Source: Rummeliibacillus pycnus
GTDB lineage: Bacteria > Bacillota > Bacilli > Bacillales_A > Planococcaceae
Assembly (NCBI RefSeq): GCF_002884495.1
Contig: NZ_KZ614145.1
Coordinates: forward strand, 992,001 to 1,056,000
Direction: 5' to 3'
Length of the DNA: 64,000 nucleotides
Below the pieces are notes generated by a model, which worked only from the letters and a program-made list of their open reading frames with translations, ran no database searches and had not been told where the DNA came from. A program made the position numbers and the translations under genes. Below are positions 32,355 through 42,562 of this stretch, piece by piece. Position 1 is the stretch's first letter; each line of letters opens with the position of its first letter.

Positions 32355-33479
32355 CTAAACATTTTCTATTAATGCAACAGATATTGTTGTATTGCCTGAT
32401 TTTTTCTTCACTAGCTCTAGGTTTTCTGCACCAGTGTAAAGTCTTACGGCAGGTTCACTTACTCCGTATACACCTATATATTTAAATACAGTATCTGAAG
32501 GTGCTTCGATTTTCTGTGCATTTAATTCCTCTGGTTTATAATAGACAAACTCCCAGCCATATTTTGAAACAACTTCTAAAAAACCTACTTCATCTTTTTT
32601 CAAATCAATTGTGCAGAGAGCTCTAACACTCTTTATCGAAATTTGAAGTTCATTTAGTGTATCTTGTACAACTTGTTCAATTTCTTTTGCGGAAGTTCCA
32701 CGATTACATCCCATACCAATTACAACATTTTTAGGACGGTAAAGTACACCATTTTCAAGAATTTGTTCCTCATCTTTTGTTAAATTTCGATGTGTAATAA
32801 CAAGAGCGGCGTTTGGCTGTGCGTTGATGGCATCTTGAATGCTCGGATAGATTTTTAAATTTTCGGGCATTGGGCTATCTAAATGCCACCAATTTTTTTC
32901 TCCAGACTCTTGAACAATTGCAACATGTTCTTCATTTACAACGGAAGCACTTACGGGTGTTAGTTTCTCAGCAGAATCCCATTGCCAACCAAACCGTGAT
33001 CCAAATAGATCCACAGGAATTGTTTTTTGCACATCAGAAGCAGTAGTAATGATAGCTCGAGCGTCTAAAGCAAGTGCTACTTCCTGTGTAAGTTGGTTCG
33101 CTCCCCCTAGATGACCAGAAAGTACACTTATGACATTTTCTCCACGATCGTCGATCACCACAACAGCTGGATCTGTTTTCTTATCTTTAAGAATTGGTGC
33201 GATCATCCGAACAACTGCACCAAGAGAGATAATTAAAATGATCCCCTTATATTTTTTAAAAAGAGCTGGAAGAAGCATCCGCACACTACCTGTAAATAAT
33301 TGAATGTGCTTTACTTCTTCATCTCCTTGTTTAAATTTACTCATATAATACACATCTGAATGAATAAAGGAACTATGTAGTTTACGTGCTAGTTGTACGC
33401 CATGCTTTGTAATGGCAACAATTGCATATGGATTTTGCTGGTCAATTTCAGGTAGGACTCCTTCTTGTAAATCGATCAT
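32355..33479 (-). CDS. cbiG: Cobalt-precorrin-5A hydrolase
   Basis: 374 residues, three-part CbiG: an N-terminal domain (AIVAITKHGVQLARKL), a middle segment (ISLGAVVRMIAPILKDKKTDPAVVV region) and a C-terminal domain with VVIGMGCNRGTSAKEIEQV. It opens the delta-lactone of cobalt-precorrin-5A, releasing acetaldehyde and contracting the ring. The start ATG overlaps the cbiF stop by 4 bp. Confidence 0.92.
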   Translation of the reverse strand: MIDLQEGVLPEIDQQNPYAIVAITKHGVQLARKLHSSFIHSDVYYMSKFKQGDEEVKHIQLFTGSVRMLLPALFKKYKGIILIISLGAVVRMIAPILKDKKTDPAVVVIDDRGENVISVLSGHLGGANQLTQEVALALDARAIITTASDVQKTIPVDLFGSRFGWQWDSAEKLTPVSASVVNEEHVAIVQESGEKNWWHLDSPMPENLKIYPSIQDAINAQPNAALVITHRNLTKDEEQILENGVLYRPKNVVIGMGCNRGTSAKEIEQVVQDTLNELQISIKSVRALCTIDLKKDEVGFLEVVSKYGWEFVYYKPEELNAQKIEAPSDTVFKYIGVYGVSEPAVRLYTGAENLELVKKKSGNTTISVALIENV

Positions 33480-34258
33480 TGTGGTTTCACGCCTTTTCTA
33501 AAACCATGTGTAAATGTAGCATCATATAATTTTGAACGATACGCATCATTGTTATGAATAGCTGGGTCTAGCGCCCATCCCGCTAATATCATTGCATGTT
33601 TGCGTATACCATTTTTACGCATATCTTCATCTAAATTTACTAACGTTGTTCGAACGATTTTCTGATCGGGCCAGGATGCTCTTTGGACTACAGCTACAGG
33701 TGTATCATCTGTCCAACCAGCAGCTTGTAACTCTTTCACAATTTTCTTCGTTAGAGTAGCACTTAAAAATAGGGCAATTGTACAATGATGGCTCGCTAAA
33801 TCGCGTAATTTTTCGTATTCTGGTACAGGTGTACGTCCTTCTGCACGCGTAAGAATTAATGTTTGCGTTAAATCCGGAATGGTTAATTCAGCACCGACTG
33901 CAGCAGCAGAAGCAAATACTGAGCTAACTCCTGGAATAATTTCCGCTTCGATATCTGCCTTTTTTAATAGGGCCATTTGTTCCATGATTGCGCCGTACAT
34001 GGCTGGATCTCCAGTATGAATACGTGCAACAGATTTTCCTGCCTCAACACGATCAATAATAATTTCTACCATTTCTTCTAAGTGCATACCTGCTGTTTTT
34101 AGAACTTCTGCATCAGGCTTTGCTTTGGCAATTAATTCTTCATTTACTAACGAATCTGTATACATCACAACGTCAGCAGTTTGTAAAATATGTAATCCTT
34201 TCACTGTGATTAAATCTGGGTCTCCAGGTCCTGCACCAACGATATAAATTTTCTTCAT
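33476..34258 (-). CDS. cbiF: Cobalt-precorrin-4 C11-methyltransferase
   Basis: 260 residues, class III SAM methyltransferase fold: VGAGPGDPDLITVKG, ARIHTGDPAMYGAI, and IPGVSSVFASAAAVGAELT. The HTGDP motif and length fit CbiF/CobM. One-base overlap with cbiL shows tight coupling. Confidence 0.92.
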   Translation of the reverse strand: MKKIYIVGAGPGDPDLITVKGLHILQTADVVMYTDSLVNEELIAKAKPDAEVLKTAGMHLEEMVEIIIDRVEAGKSVARIHTGDPAMYGAIMEQMALLKKADIEAEIIPGVSSVFASAAAVGAELTIPDLTQTLILTRAEGRTPVPEYEKLRDLASHHCTIALFLSATLTKKIVKELQAAGWTDDTPVAVVQRASWPDQKIVRTTLVNLDEDMRKNGIRKHAMILAGWALDPAIHNNDAYRSKLYDATFTHGFRKGVKPQ

Positions 34259-34965
34259 TATTTACGCACCACCATTAATGTTAAATATTCTAGTTCTGCT
34301 CCATCTAATTCATCCATTGACCAAATTACTTCTTCATCAGAAGTAACCTTAGTAACGACAGAAGCTTTGTCTAGTAGATGCAAATCTCTTAATACTTCAA
34401 TCATTAAATCTATCACTTTTGCAACTTTTATAAATACAACTGCATCATGATCTTCAATTGCTTTACGCATTTCCTCATAGTCATCACGTGCTGGTATGAT
34501 GGCAACATGGTCATCACCATCTGCTAACGCAATACCTAATCTAGAAGCAGAACCATTAAAGCTTGAAATTCCTGGAACAGTTCTTACTTCAACATGTGGA
34601 TGAAGTTCTTGCATTAATTTCATCATATGAATAAAAGTACTGTATAAAAGAGGATCTCCTTCTGTTACAAAGGCTACATCTTTTCCCTCTTGCAATTTGT
34701 CATAAACAATATCGACTGTTTTACGCCACTCAGCATCTAAAATAGCTTGATCTTTTGTCATTGGGAAAACTAAACCGAGCATTTCTTTTTCGCCAGGCTT
34801 GATATAAACATCAACAATTCGTTGTGCGTAGCTTTTACTTCCTTTTCTTTTTCGAGGATAGGCAATTACAGGTGTTTCTTGAATAACGCGAAAAGCCTTT
34901 ACTGTGATTAACTCTGGATCTCCAGGACCTACACCAAGGCCATATAATGTACCGATATTAGTCAT
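34258..34965 (-). CDS. cbiL: Cobalt-factor II C20-methyltransferase
   Basis: 235 residues: [45 protein letters not shown]. The EGDP motif and N-terminal [11 protein letters not shown] identify CbiL/CobI, which methylates C20 of cobalt-factor II. Overlaps cbiET by 8 bp. Confidence 0.92.
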   Translation of the reverse strand: MTNIGTLYGLGVGPGDPELITVKAFRVIQETPVIAYPRKRKGSKSYAQRIVDVYIKPGEKEMLGLVFPMTKDQAILDAEWRKTVDIVYDKLQEGKDVAFVTEGDPLLYSTFIHMMKLMQELHPHVEVRTVPGISSFNGSASRLGIALADGDDHVAIIPARDDYEEMRKAIEDHDAVVFIKVAKVIDLMIEVLRDLHLLDKASVVTKVTSDEEVIWSMDELDGAELEYLTLMVVRK

Positions 34966-36178
34966 CGTTTTCTCCCTTTCTTGTGGCAGTAATAATATAA
35001 ATTGGATTGAGTGGTGTAAAACGGTTCATTCCTAAAATGGGTTTATTATGAGCTAATTGTGCATGCAGAATACTTGTGTTAAATTTCAATTCTTTAAAAC
35101 ATTCAAGAGCCTTATATAAATTTTCAATGGTAGCAGCATTTAAAACAATTCGTCCATCTTCTTTTAATCGATCACAACAAATTTGCAGTAAATCTTTCAT
35201 ATTACCGCCAGTCCCACCGATGAAAATAGCATCTGGATTTGGAAATCGTTCTAATCCTTCGGGTGCTTTACCATGGATGGCAGTAATATCTGTACGGAAT
35301 TTATGTTGATTTTCAATACAGTTTGCAAGGTCACCTTCATTTTTTTCGATTGCAAATACTTGTCCTTCCCGTGCAATTTTTGCAGCTTCAATTGCCATAG
35401 AACCTGTGCATGTTCCGATATCCCAAACAATACTATCTTTCTCCAAATTTAATGCTTGAAGGCTAAGTACCCGAATTTCTTTTTTAGTGATTAATCCTTT
35501 ATCAGGACGCCGCTGAGCAAATTCATCATCTGCAATACCTAGTGTCCAATTTGGTGAAGGTGCAGTACGTTTTAAAATGACTACATTTAAAGGTGAAAAA
35601 ATTCCTTTTCTCATTTCTTCTAATGAATACCATCCTGTTTTTTCCTGCTCACCTTGTAAATTTTCAGCAACAAAAGCTCTATACTCCGTCATACCAAACT
35701 GGATTAAATAGTCAGCGATTGCACTAGGGTTATTGTCTGCATCTGTTAATAATGCAATTTTGTCATAGCCATCAATTTTCTGAATTAGCCCTTTCATGGA
35801 TCGACCATGTACACTTGTGATATAGGCATCTTGCCAGCTCTCTCCAATCTTAGAAAATGCTAATTGAATTGAACTTACATGAGGATATACTTCAATTTCT
35901 AGTTTTTTTGACAAATAACCACCAAGTCCGTAGAACAAAGGATCTCCCGAAGCTAAAATGACAACATTTCTGGTTTCCTTTTGTATAATATCGACAAGAT
36001 TTTTTAAACCGCTTTTTACCGCTATTTTCTCACCTTTATAATAAGGAAAGAACTCTAGCAATCTTTCGCCACCAATAAGCACTTCACTTTCTTCGATCCA
36101 TTTTGCATATTGAGGTAATAAACTTGCTAGTCCACTATCTCCAATACCGATTAATTTAATCGATTGTGTCAATTCCAT
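34958..36178 (-). CDS. cbiET: Bifunctional cobalt-precorrin-7 C5- / precorrin-6B C15-methyltransferase (decarboxylating)
   Basis: 406 residues. N-terminal CbiE half (about 1-205) has [12 protein letters not shown] and [16 protein letters not shown]-terminal CbiT half (about 215-406) has the SAM-binding [16 protein letters not shown] and [14 protein letters not shown]. The fused form does C5 and C15 methylation with decarboxylation of the C12 acetate; CobL is the aerobic counterpart. It overlaps cbiD by 23 bp. Confidence 0.93.
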   Translation of the reverse strand: MELTQSIKLIGIGDSGLASLLPQYAKWIEESEVLIGGERLLEFFPYYKGEKIAVKSGLKNLVDIIQKETRNVVILASGDPLFYGLGGYLSKKLEIEVYPHVSSIQLAFSKIGESWQDAYITSVHGRSMKGLIQKIDGYDKIALLTDADNNPSAIADYLIQFGMTEYRAFVAENLQGEQEKTGWYSLEEMRKGIFSPLNVVILKRTAPSPNWTLGIADDEFAQRRPDKGLITKKEIRVLSLQALNLEKDSIVWDIGTCTGSMAIEAAKIAREGQVFAIEKNEGDLANCIENQHKFRTDITAIHGKAPEGLERFPNPDAIFIGGTGGNMKDLLQICCDRLKEDGRIVLNAATIENLYKALECFKELKFNTSILHAQLAHNKPILGMNRFTPLNPIYIITATRKGENDD

Positions 36179-37262
36179 CAGCCCTTCCTAATAATTCACC
36201 CTTCATCGAATAGATGGCAGTATCCATTACAAGTCCGCCTTTCACATGGTTTAATGAAGACGTACAGCAAGCTTCACATAAATGATTAAAAAATCGTGAG
36301 TTTCCAGTCATAATGTCACCCACATGCGAGGCTGTGTTTGCTTGTGATACTTGTTGTACAATATCATCGGGTGCATCAACATCTTTTGCTAATTGTGCTA
36401 AAAATTCAAAGTTAATGGGAGCACTCTTGGAATGGACCATCATCACACCTTGTGCAACTTTTGAAAACTTCCCCATCATTCCAACAAGCGAAACTCTTTT
36501 GATGCCTAATCTTTTACAATGTTTTAAAGAGAACCCTACAAAGTCGCCCATTTCGATAAAGGCTTCCTCAGGTAATCCTTCATATTGTTGCATGGCGTAT
36601 TTCTCACTTCTTCCACCTGTAGTCAAGACTACATGATCATTGCCAGTCGCATGTGCAACGCTAATTGCTTCTACAATACTCGCCATGTAGGCTGAACTTG
36701 AAAATGGTACAACGGTTCCTCTTGTTCCTAATATTGAAATGCCTCCGATAATGCCCAGCCTACCATTGAGTGTATTCTTTGCAATTTCCTCTCCATCGGG
36801 TACTGAGATAATCACTTTAACACCTCGGGTTATTTTAAACTCAGATAATGTTTCTTCTACTGTTGAATAGAGCATTTTACGAGGAACGGGGTTAATCGCT
36901 GCTTCACCAACTGCTACGGGAAGACCTGGTTTTGTCACACGACCTACACCAATTCCACCGTCCAAACAAATTCCAGGATCCTCCTGCCAACTAACAGTCG
37001 AAACAATCAATGCACCATGTGTAGCATCTGGATCATCTCCACCGTCTTTTATGGTTGAGCAGCTCACTGTTGTTTCATTAATAGAATTATTTTCAATGGT
37101 AAATGTTACATCTCGCCCAATTGGTAAATGAATCGTAGCTGTTTCTTGTGCTTCACCAGTAATGAGGGCTATTAAAGCCGCTTTTGTAACGGCTGTCGCA
37201 CAAGCGCCTGTAGTATAGCCATGACGCATTTGCGATGGGTCTTTTTTATTCTTTTTTTCCAT
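36156..37262 (-). CDS. cbiD: Cobalt-precorrin-5B C1-methyltransferase
   Basis: 368 residues: [18 protein letters not shown] at the N-terminus and [20 protein letters not shown] in the middle are CbiD hallmarks. It methylates C1, a step specific to the anaerobic (early cobalt) pathway; its presence with CbiG and CbiX sets the pathway type. One-base overlap with cbiC. Confidence 0.93.
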   Translation of the reverse strand: MEKKNKKDPSQMRHGYTTGACATAVTKAALIALITGEAQETATIHLPIGRDVTFTIENNSINETTVSCSTIKDGGDDPDATHGALIVSTVSWQEDPGICLDGGIGVGRVTKPGLPVAVGEAAINPVPRKMLYSTVEETLSEFKITRGVKVIISVPDGEEIAKNTLNGRLGIIGGISILGTRGTVVPFSSSAYMASIVEAISVAHATGNDHVVLTTGGRSEKYAMQQYEGLPEEAFIEMGDFVGFSLKHCKRLGIKRVSLVGMMGKFSKVAQGVMMVHSKSAPINFEFLAQLAKDVDAPDDIVQQVSQANTASHVGDIMTGNSRFFNHLCEACCTSSLNHVKGGLVMDTAIYSMKGELLGRADGIDTID

Positions 37263-37912
37263 TAAGCGTGGTCTGCTAAGATAGAAATGGCATTTAAAGC
37301 TGCTACTGTTACGGTACTACCACCTTTTCGACCAACGTTTGTGATAAACGGTACCTCGGTAACTTTTGCCAATTCTTCTTTTGACTCAGCAGCTGAAACG
37401 AAGCCCACAGGCATACCAATGATTAAATCAGGTTTTGCTTCGCCTTCTTTAATTAATCGAATAAGTTCTAGAAGTGCAGTAGGTGCGTTACCAATTGCAT
37501 ATATGCCTCCCTCATGTAAATGAGTTGCTTTTTGCATAGACATAATAGCTCGAGTAGCTCCTGCTTCTTTTGCTGCTTTTGAAACGTCAGGATCTGAAAT
37601 ATAACAGTGCACATCACCGCCGTATTTTTGGAAACGCTTATGTCCTGTACCCACTTGAATCATTTGAACATCTGCAATTACTGGTTTTCCAGCACGGATG
37701 GCTTTTATCCCAGCTGAAATAGCATCTGGATGAATGATTACACTTCTTCCTAAATCAAAATCAGCTGAAGCATGAATAATACGACGAATTACTTTCCACT
37801 CATCTTCTGTAAAATCATGTGGACCGTATTCTTCTGCAATTGTTGCAAAGCTATGTTCATAAATTTTATCTGGGTCAACTGTTAGTGGTTTAAAATCTGT
37901 TTTAAAATCCAT
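37262..37912 (-). CDS. cbiC: Cobalt-precorrin-8 methylmutase
   Basis: 216 residues with the CbiC/CobH signature IIHASADFDLGRSVI containing the catalytic His, and IGMPVGFVSAAESKE near the C-terminus. It moves the C11 methyl to C12, producing cobyrinate. Follows cbiJ by 12 bases. Confidence 0.93.
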   Translation of the reverse strand: MDFKTDFKPLTVDPDKIYEHSFATIAEEYGPHDFTEDEWKVIRRIIHASADFDLGRSVIIHPDAISAGIKAIRAGKPVIADVQMIQVGTGHKRFQKYGGDVHCYISDPDVSKAAKEAGATRAIMSMQKATHLHEGGIYAIGNAPTALLELIRLIKEGEAKPDLIIGMPVGFVSAAESKEELAKVTEVPFITNVGRKGGSTVTVAALNAISILADHA

Positions 37913-37924
37913 TTCGATTTCCTC

Positions 37925-38692
37925 CTAGTTCATCAGTTTTGAAGCTAAATCTTCTAAAACGCCTTCAAAACTTGAATGCATATTGTCATATTGTATTTTG
38001 GGTCTTGCAATCATAATTGTTTCAATTTCGCACTCTAAGGCTGCCTCTAATTTTTCATCAACTGATCCTACTTTTCCACTTTCTTTTGTAATCATTAATG
38101 TGACATCGTATTGTTGAATCAGTGCAATGTTTAGTTCTTTTGAAAATGGTCCTTGCATGGCAATAATGTCTTTTTGTTCGATACCTAATGCTTGGCATTT
38201 TTCCATATTATCGAGTCTTGGTAGCATTCGAGCAATTATTCGCGTTTTTTCTAAACCTACTAAATGCTTTGCGAAAATCCCTAATGTTTTACTACCTGTT
38301 GTTAACATGATAACGCCACGTTTTTTTGCTGCTAGTGTTGCTGCTTCCTCGTAGTTTTGAACCAACGTTATGAGTGGATGATTGAAAGTTTGACTTATTC
38401 TTTCATAGCGAATATATGGAATACCTGACGCTTCTGCAGCAGTAAGTGCATTTTTTGAAGCTTCTTCAGCAAACGGATGACTAGCATCGACGATTGCTTG
38501 AAATTGATTTTTGTTGATAAAATCGATCATTTGCGCTGAAGTTAATCGACCAATTTTTGTCTGAATCCCCGCTTCATTTAAGCTTTTGGATGCAGATTCA
38601 GTAACAACGGTTGCAACTACTTCCCAACCGCTTTTTTTAATCTGAATGGCTAATTCTCTGGCATCACTTGTCCCAGCTAACATGAAAATCAT
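37925..38692 (-). CDS. cbiJ: Cobalt-precorrin-6A reductase
   Basis: 255 residues: N-terminal MLAGTSDARELA nucleotide-binding motif, VDASHPFAEEASKNA, and TGSKTLGIF are typical of CbiJ/CobK. It reduces cobalt-precorrin-6A with NAD(P)H. Starts inside the cbiX stop (4-bp overlap). Confidence 0.9.
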   Translation of the reverse strand: MIFMLAGTSDARELAIQIKKSGWEVVATVVTESASKSLNEAGIQTKIGRLTSAQMIDFINKNQFQAIVDASHPFAEEASKNALTAAEASGIPYIRYERISQTFNHPLITLVQNYEEAATLAAKKRGVIMLTTGSKTLGIFAKHLVGLEKTRIIARMLPRLDNMEKCQALGIEQKDIIAMQGPFSKELNIALIQQYDVTLMITKESGKVGSVDEKLEAALECEIETIMIARPKIQYDNMHSSFEGVLEDLASKLMN

Positions 38693-39597
38693 TTGTCAAC
38701 ACCAACTAAATTTTCATGGTGATGATCATGGTGATCATGATCGTGATGATGCCCATGCTCATGATCGTGTTCATGATGATGATGGTGCTCTACAAATGCA
38801 GCGGCGTTTAAACGATATTCACATGTATCGCAATTCATCTTCACTTCACCTTTCAAAGATTCTTCAATCCGATCTTTTAGGACAGTTTTAAGCGTTGGAT
38901 GGTAACCAAAGTAGGTTGCTAATTTTACTTCTACATTTGTATCGTTAGAAGCAAATCTCTCACGCATCTCTTGCATTCTTTCCATCAAAATACCTGTAAA
39001 CAAGAAGTAAGGAAGCATGATGATTTTTTTTGCACCTAGTTTGACACAACGTTCCATACCTTCATCCACTGTAGGATAAGTTACACCCATAAATGCACAT
39101 TCAACCGTTAACACATCTAATTGTTCCCAAAGCATTCGAGAGATTTTGTAGAAGTCACTGTTTGCATCTACGTCACTACCACCTCGACCGATTAACAATA
39201 TTGCAGTATCATCATTTTTTTCTTCAATAACAAACTCTGTTTCGATGAGTCGTTCTTTCAAGATTTCAAAAATACCTTCATGGACTCCAAGAGGTCTAGC
39301 ATAAACGATGTTGATATTTGGATATTTTCGTTTTCCTTCATCAATAGCTGCAGGAATATGTATTTTTGAATGACCTGCTTGTAATAAAATGATGGGAACA
39401 ACATGAATTTCAGTTGCACCTTTTGCCACACAATTATCAATTCCTTGAGCAATGTCTGGTGTAGCAAATTCTAAGAAACAACTTTCAACTAGTAGATTTT
39501 GATTTAATGTAGGTTTAATCTGTTCAACAAAATTGATAACTTCCTCGTTTCCTTCTGCTAATCTACTCCCATGTCCTACAAATAAAATGGCTTTCAT
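38689..39597 (-). CDS. cbiX: Sirohydrochlorin cobaltochelatase CbiX (long form) with Fe-S motif and His-rich tail
   Basis: 302 residues from the ATG at 39597, set by GAGGAGG six bases upstream; an ATG at 39612 overlaps the previous stop. Two chelatase-like halves: N-terminal ILFVGHGSR with likely metal-handling histidines (GHGSR, LLQAGHSKIHI) and a second half starting at LLIGRGGSD. The C-terminal region has MNCDTCEYR (the MxCxxC Fe-S type motif known from B. megaterium CbiX) followed by a tail with about 17 His among Glu/Asp/Gly in 30 residues, suited to cobalt or nickel storage. It inserts cobalt into sirohydrochlorin, the committed step of the anaerobic route. Confidence 0.93.
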   Translation of the reverse strand: MKAILFVGHGSRLAEGNEEVINFVEQIKPTLNQNLLVESCFLEFATPDIAQGIDNCVAKGATEIHVVPIILLQAGHSKIHIPAAIDEGKRKYPNINIVYARPLGVHEGIFEILKERLIETEFVIEEKNDDTAILLIGRGGSDVDANSDFYKISRMLWEQLDVLTVECAFMGVTYPTVDEGMERCVKLGAKKIIMLPYFLFTGILMERMQEMRERFASNDTNVEVKLATYFGYHPTLKTVLKDRIEESLKGEVKMNCDTCEYRLNAAAFVEHHHHHEHDHEHGHHHDHDHHDHHHENLVGVDK

Positions 39598-39611
39598 ACT
39601 TTTCCTCCTCA

Positions 39612-41282
39612 TTAATCACCACAAGGTGCTGGTTCAATGTTAATCTTTGGTGCGATATCTTTGTAGACAAACCCTCGAATTTGTTTGACTCTTTTAAAAT
39701 ATTTAAATAGTCGTTCATTTGGATGTGCGTTTTCTTTATATTCCTGAATAATATTTGTAATAACTTCTACAATTTTATCTGGTTCAATACCTTCTGCTAC
39801 AGCTTGTCCAGGGTGAGCAGTTCTTCCAACTGGCTTAGCTCCTAAGAATAAATCAAATTTTCCTTTTCGGTATATAATGCCAATATCATCGGTTACAGCT
39901 TTATAACAAGCCATGCCACAGCCATTAAAACCAATTTGTAACTCTTTCGGTAATTGCATGCCACCTAATTTTTCTTGAATTTCTTCTGCATATGGAATAC
40001 CACCCGTTTTTTCACCGTCACAGAAATCACAAGCTTTTAAAGTTAGTACGTCTCCAACTGGTGATAGTAAAAAACCAACACCCTGTAATTTTGTTGTAAT
40101 GGTATCTGGATTTGTAGTAGGAATTTTCAATACGATTTGATGATTAGGCGTATATTCCATCGTACCTTTTTCACCCACAACCATTGCTAACGTCATCATT
40201 TGTTCAGGGGTAAACTTCTTATTTGCTACTCCCGGACTTACTGCTAATTCAAAAATTTCTTCAAAATCTTGTTGTACGTACTGTGTAGTTTTTGGTTGTT
40301 CACCTGAAACACGTTTTAATGCTTCCAATGCCATATCATATGAACTTACTTTAGTTGGTTCTTGATGAATCGCTTCAATCTTTTGAACATTCGGAATACT
40401 ATCTAGTACAGCTACAGAAGAATGTACTCTCTGAACACCCGTATTTTGATCCATTGCCCAAGGTTCAGCTTCTTCCCTCAAACGTTGATGTGGTTTTAAG
40501 GCTTGTTTTTCAGTATTTAATGTATATTTTCGTTGATAACCACGAGGCGTTATCATTTTATCATCATAAAGAAAAGTTGAAGAATTTCCGATAATCACTG
40601 TCGTTAACATACCTATATCATGATCCAACATTTCACTAAGATTTGTCATAATTATATGTTGGCGTTCACGATATGCACTTTTTACAAGACCAACCGGTGT
40701 ATCAGGAGATCTATATTCAAGAAGGATACGCTGTGCCTCTACAATTTGGCGCGTTCTTCTTCCACTGCGTGGATTATAGAGTGCAATAACAAAATCAGCC
40801 ATTGCTGCAGCTTCCAATCTTTTAGCGATTAAATTCCAAGGTGTAAGATGATCACTTAAACTAATTGTGCAAGAATCATGCATAATGGGTGCTCCAAGTA
40901 ATGATCCACATGAGTTAATAGCTGAAATACCGGGTATAATTTCAACAGGAACACCGTTTGCCTCAGTCCAACCTTTTTCGATTAGGACCTCATATACTAA
41001 TCCCGCCATTCCATATACACCAGCATCTCCACTGGAAATAACGGCAACTTTTTTTCCGGATTCTGCTTGTCGAACAGCTTCCTGAGCTCTCGATACTTCC
41101 TCTGTCATTCCAGTGCTGATTACTGATGTTTCATTTGTGATTAAATCTTGAATCAACTCTACATATGTCTTATAACCGATGATAAAGTCACTGTCTTGAA
41201 GCGCTTCCACGGCTCTTGTCGTAATATGTTTAAAATCCCCAGGACCAAAACCAACGACATATAGTTTTCCTTGATGAGTCAT
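39612..41282 (-). CDS. cbiH60: Cobalt-factor III methyltransferase CbiH60 (C17-methyltransferase fused to Fe-S reductase-like domain)
   Basis: 556 residues. Residues about 1-245 form the CobJ/CbiH methyltransferase: VVGFGPGDFKHITTRA, AVISSGDAGVYGMAG. Residues about 345-535 resemble the sulfite/nitrite reductase ferredoxin-like domain, with cysteines in LKACDFCDGEKTGG and GFNGCGMACYKA that can hold a 4Fe-4S cluster. This is the architecture of B. megaterium CbiH60, which converts cobalt-factor III to cobalt-precorrin-4 by C17 methylation and ring contraction. The Fe-S domain probably supplies reduction. AAAGGAG precedes the ATG. Usual CbiH is about half this length. Confidence 0.93.
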   Translation of the reverse strand: MTHQGKLYVVGFGPGDFKHITTRAVEALQDSDFIIGYKTYVELIQDLITNETSVISTGMTEEVSRAQEAVRQAESGKKVAVISSGDAGVYGMAGLVYEVLIEKGWTEANGVPVEIIPGISAINSCGSLLGAPIMHDSCTISLSDHLTPWNLIAKRLEAAAMADFVIALYNPRSGRRTRQIVEAQRILLEYRSPDTPVGLVKSAYRERQHIIMTNLSEMLDHDIGMLTTVIIGNSSTFLYDDKMITPRGYQRKYTLNTEKQALKPHQRLREEAEPWAMDQNTGVQRVHSSVAVLDSIPNVQKIEAIHQEPTKVSSYDMALEALKRVSGEQPKTTQYVQQDFEEIFELAVSPGVANKKFTPEQMMTLAMVVGEKGTMEYTPNHQIVLKIPTTNPDTITTKLQGVGFLLSPVGDVLTLKACDFCDGEKTGGIPYAEEIQEKLGGMQLPKELQIGFNGCGMACYKAVTDDIGIIYRKGKFDLFLGAKPVGRTAHPGQAVAEGIEPDKIVEVITNIIQEYKENAHPNERLFKYFKRVKQIRGFVYKDIAPKINIEPAPCGD

Positions 41283-41302
41283 GCTATCTCTCCTTTACAA
41301 GA

Positions 41303-41668
41303 TTACTTGTTCTTATCAATTCCGGTAGTGGATGCGACTTCTGAATTTAACATCATATTTCCATTTATTGTTCGGTAGATTGTATGTTGGATATTTTGCT
41401 GTTCAATACAATCGCGAACTATTTCGCGACCAATTTCCGCCGAAGATGCTTTGTACCAACTTCCTTGTGGATAAGCTATTACTATACAGGCATCTTTACA
41501 ACGTCCGTTGCAACGCGTTCTTGTTGTATGAATCTGTTCATCCATACCGAGTTCTGCTATTTCATCACGAATTGCTAGTGTAATATTTTCTGCTCCTTTA
41601 CGCATACATGAACTACCATTACAAATGAATAAATGACTTTTCATCCCAGATAAATTCCAAGTGGTCAT
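41303..41668 (-). CDS. cbiW: 2Fe-2S ferredoxin-like protein CbiW
   Basis: 121 residues. A thioredoxin-like ferredoxin with cysteines in HLFICNGSSCMRKG and TRCNGRCKDACIVI, matching the (2Fe-2S) ferredoxin family. It is the first gene of the operon, as cbiW is in B. megaterium. It probably feeds electrons to a step in the pathway, perhaps CbiH60, but the partner is not established. GGAGGG six bases before the ATG. The C-terminus (about 95-121) is extra and not conserved-looking. Confidence 0.82.
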   Translation of the reverse strand: MTTWNLSGMKSHLFICNGSSCMRKGAENITLAIRDEIAELGMDEQIHTTRTRCNGRCKDACIVIAYPQGSWYKASSAEIGREIVRDCIEQQNIQHTIYRTINGNMMLNSEVASTTGIDKNK

Positions 41669-41770
41669 ATATACCCTCCAATCAATAATTTGAAACTTCT
41701 ATCAATAGATAGTTTCTTACTGCCCTTTAATTTGGGACAAAAATAAGGAGGAGATAAAAGGCAAATAAAA

Positions 41771-41797
41771 AAACCTTAATTCAAAGAATCAAGGTTT
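41771..41797 (-). terminator. Intrinsic terminator in the cob-operon leader
   Basis: Minus strand AAACCTTGATT-CTTTG-AATTAAGGTTT followed by TTTTATTTG. It lies between the riboswitch and cbiW and is the likely off-switch. Confidence 0.8.
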
Positions 41798-41897
41798 AAA
41801 AACTAGATAATTCAGAAAATACCCAAATGCAAAAAACAAATGGCATTCTTCATTTACAGTCTTTACCTTTCCCTCCGAAAAGTATCGTACTTCCATT

Positions 41898-42064
41898 TTT
41901 AAAAGCAGGTTTCCTGGCTCACACTTCATTTTACTCTGATCTCTTCCCAGTCACTTATGACCAGTGAGTAAGTATCATTTCATCCATGTTACAGTAGCGG
42001 GGGCTGCATCGGATTCTAACCGATTTCCCTATTATCCCAATGTAATGTTACAAGGGCACTTTTA
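41898..42064 (-). promoter_or_regulatory. Cobalamin riboswitch controlling the cbiW-cobQ operon
   Basis: Minus strand B12 box AGCCAGGAAACCTGC (41919-41905), core segments GGGAAATCGG and GATGCAGCCCCCGCTACTG, closing GTGCCC near 42060. The promoter should lie in 42065-42140, where I see only weak candidates. Confidence 0.95.
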
Positions 42065-42275
42065 AAAAATATGTAATTGTATAATATAGTAAAATTTTAA
42101 ACTGACATAATCATATACTATTTTCTTCTAATTTAAAATAATTTTTTTATAAATGACTCATTCTAAAATACAGAAGTTTTTAATTTTCGATCGTTTTTGC
42201 TACTTATTTCACAAAATTCACTCTCTTTCTGCAATCTTTTATTTCAAAAATTTTTTTGTTAAAAATATAGTAGTA

Positions 42276-42304
42276 TTGAAAATATAACCATGGTACACTA
42301 GATT
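42276..42304 (+). promoter_or_regulatory. Possible sigma-A promoter of the cbiM transcript
   Basis: TTGAAA (42276-42281), 17-bp spacer, TAGATT (42299-42304), about 27 bases before the riboswitch core. Confidence 0.5.
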
Positions 42305-42330
42305 CGTATTCTAACAATTCAATAAACTTT

Positions 42331-42485
42331 ATGGTGCTAAATTATTTTATTTAGCTGAAAAGGGAAGTTTGTGAAAATCAAACGCGGTCCCGCCACTGTA
42401 AAGACGAGTTATGCTTTTAGATGCCACTGTCAATGATGGGAAGGCAAAGCATAATGATGACGCTAAGCCAGGAGACCTGCCATAT
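42331..42485 (+). promoter_or_regulatory. Cobalamin riboswitch controlling cbiMNQO
   Basis: GCGGTCCCGCCACTGT core, GATGGGAAGGC segment, ACGCTAAGCCAGGAGACCTGCC B12-box region (42461-42481; shown conserved part AGCCAGGAGACCTGC). Plus strand, divergent from the cob-operon riboswitch about 270 bp away. Confidence 0.95.
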
Positions 42486-42562
42486 TGTGTGAATTATTAT
42501 CAGCCTACGAGGATAGGTGTGAGAATAGCTATGCTTTGATCGCATTGTTTTACTATTCGTCT

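Noticed and set aside
38700-38790. CAT/GAT-rich short tandem repeat, considered as a microsatellite or CRISPR-like repeat
   Set aside because: It is the coding sequence for the His/Asp/Glu-rich CbiX tail; no regular spacer pattern.
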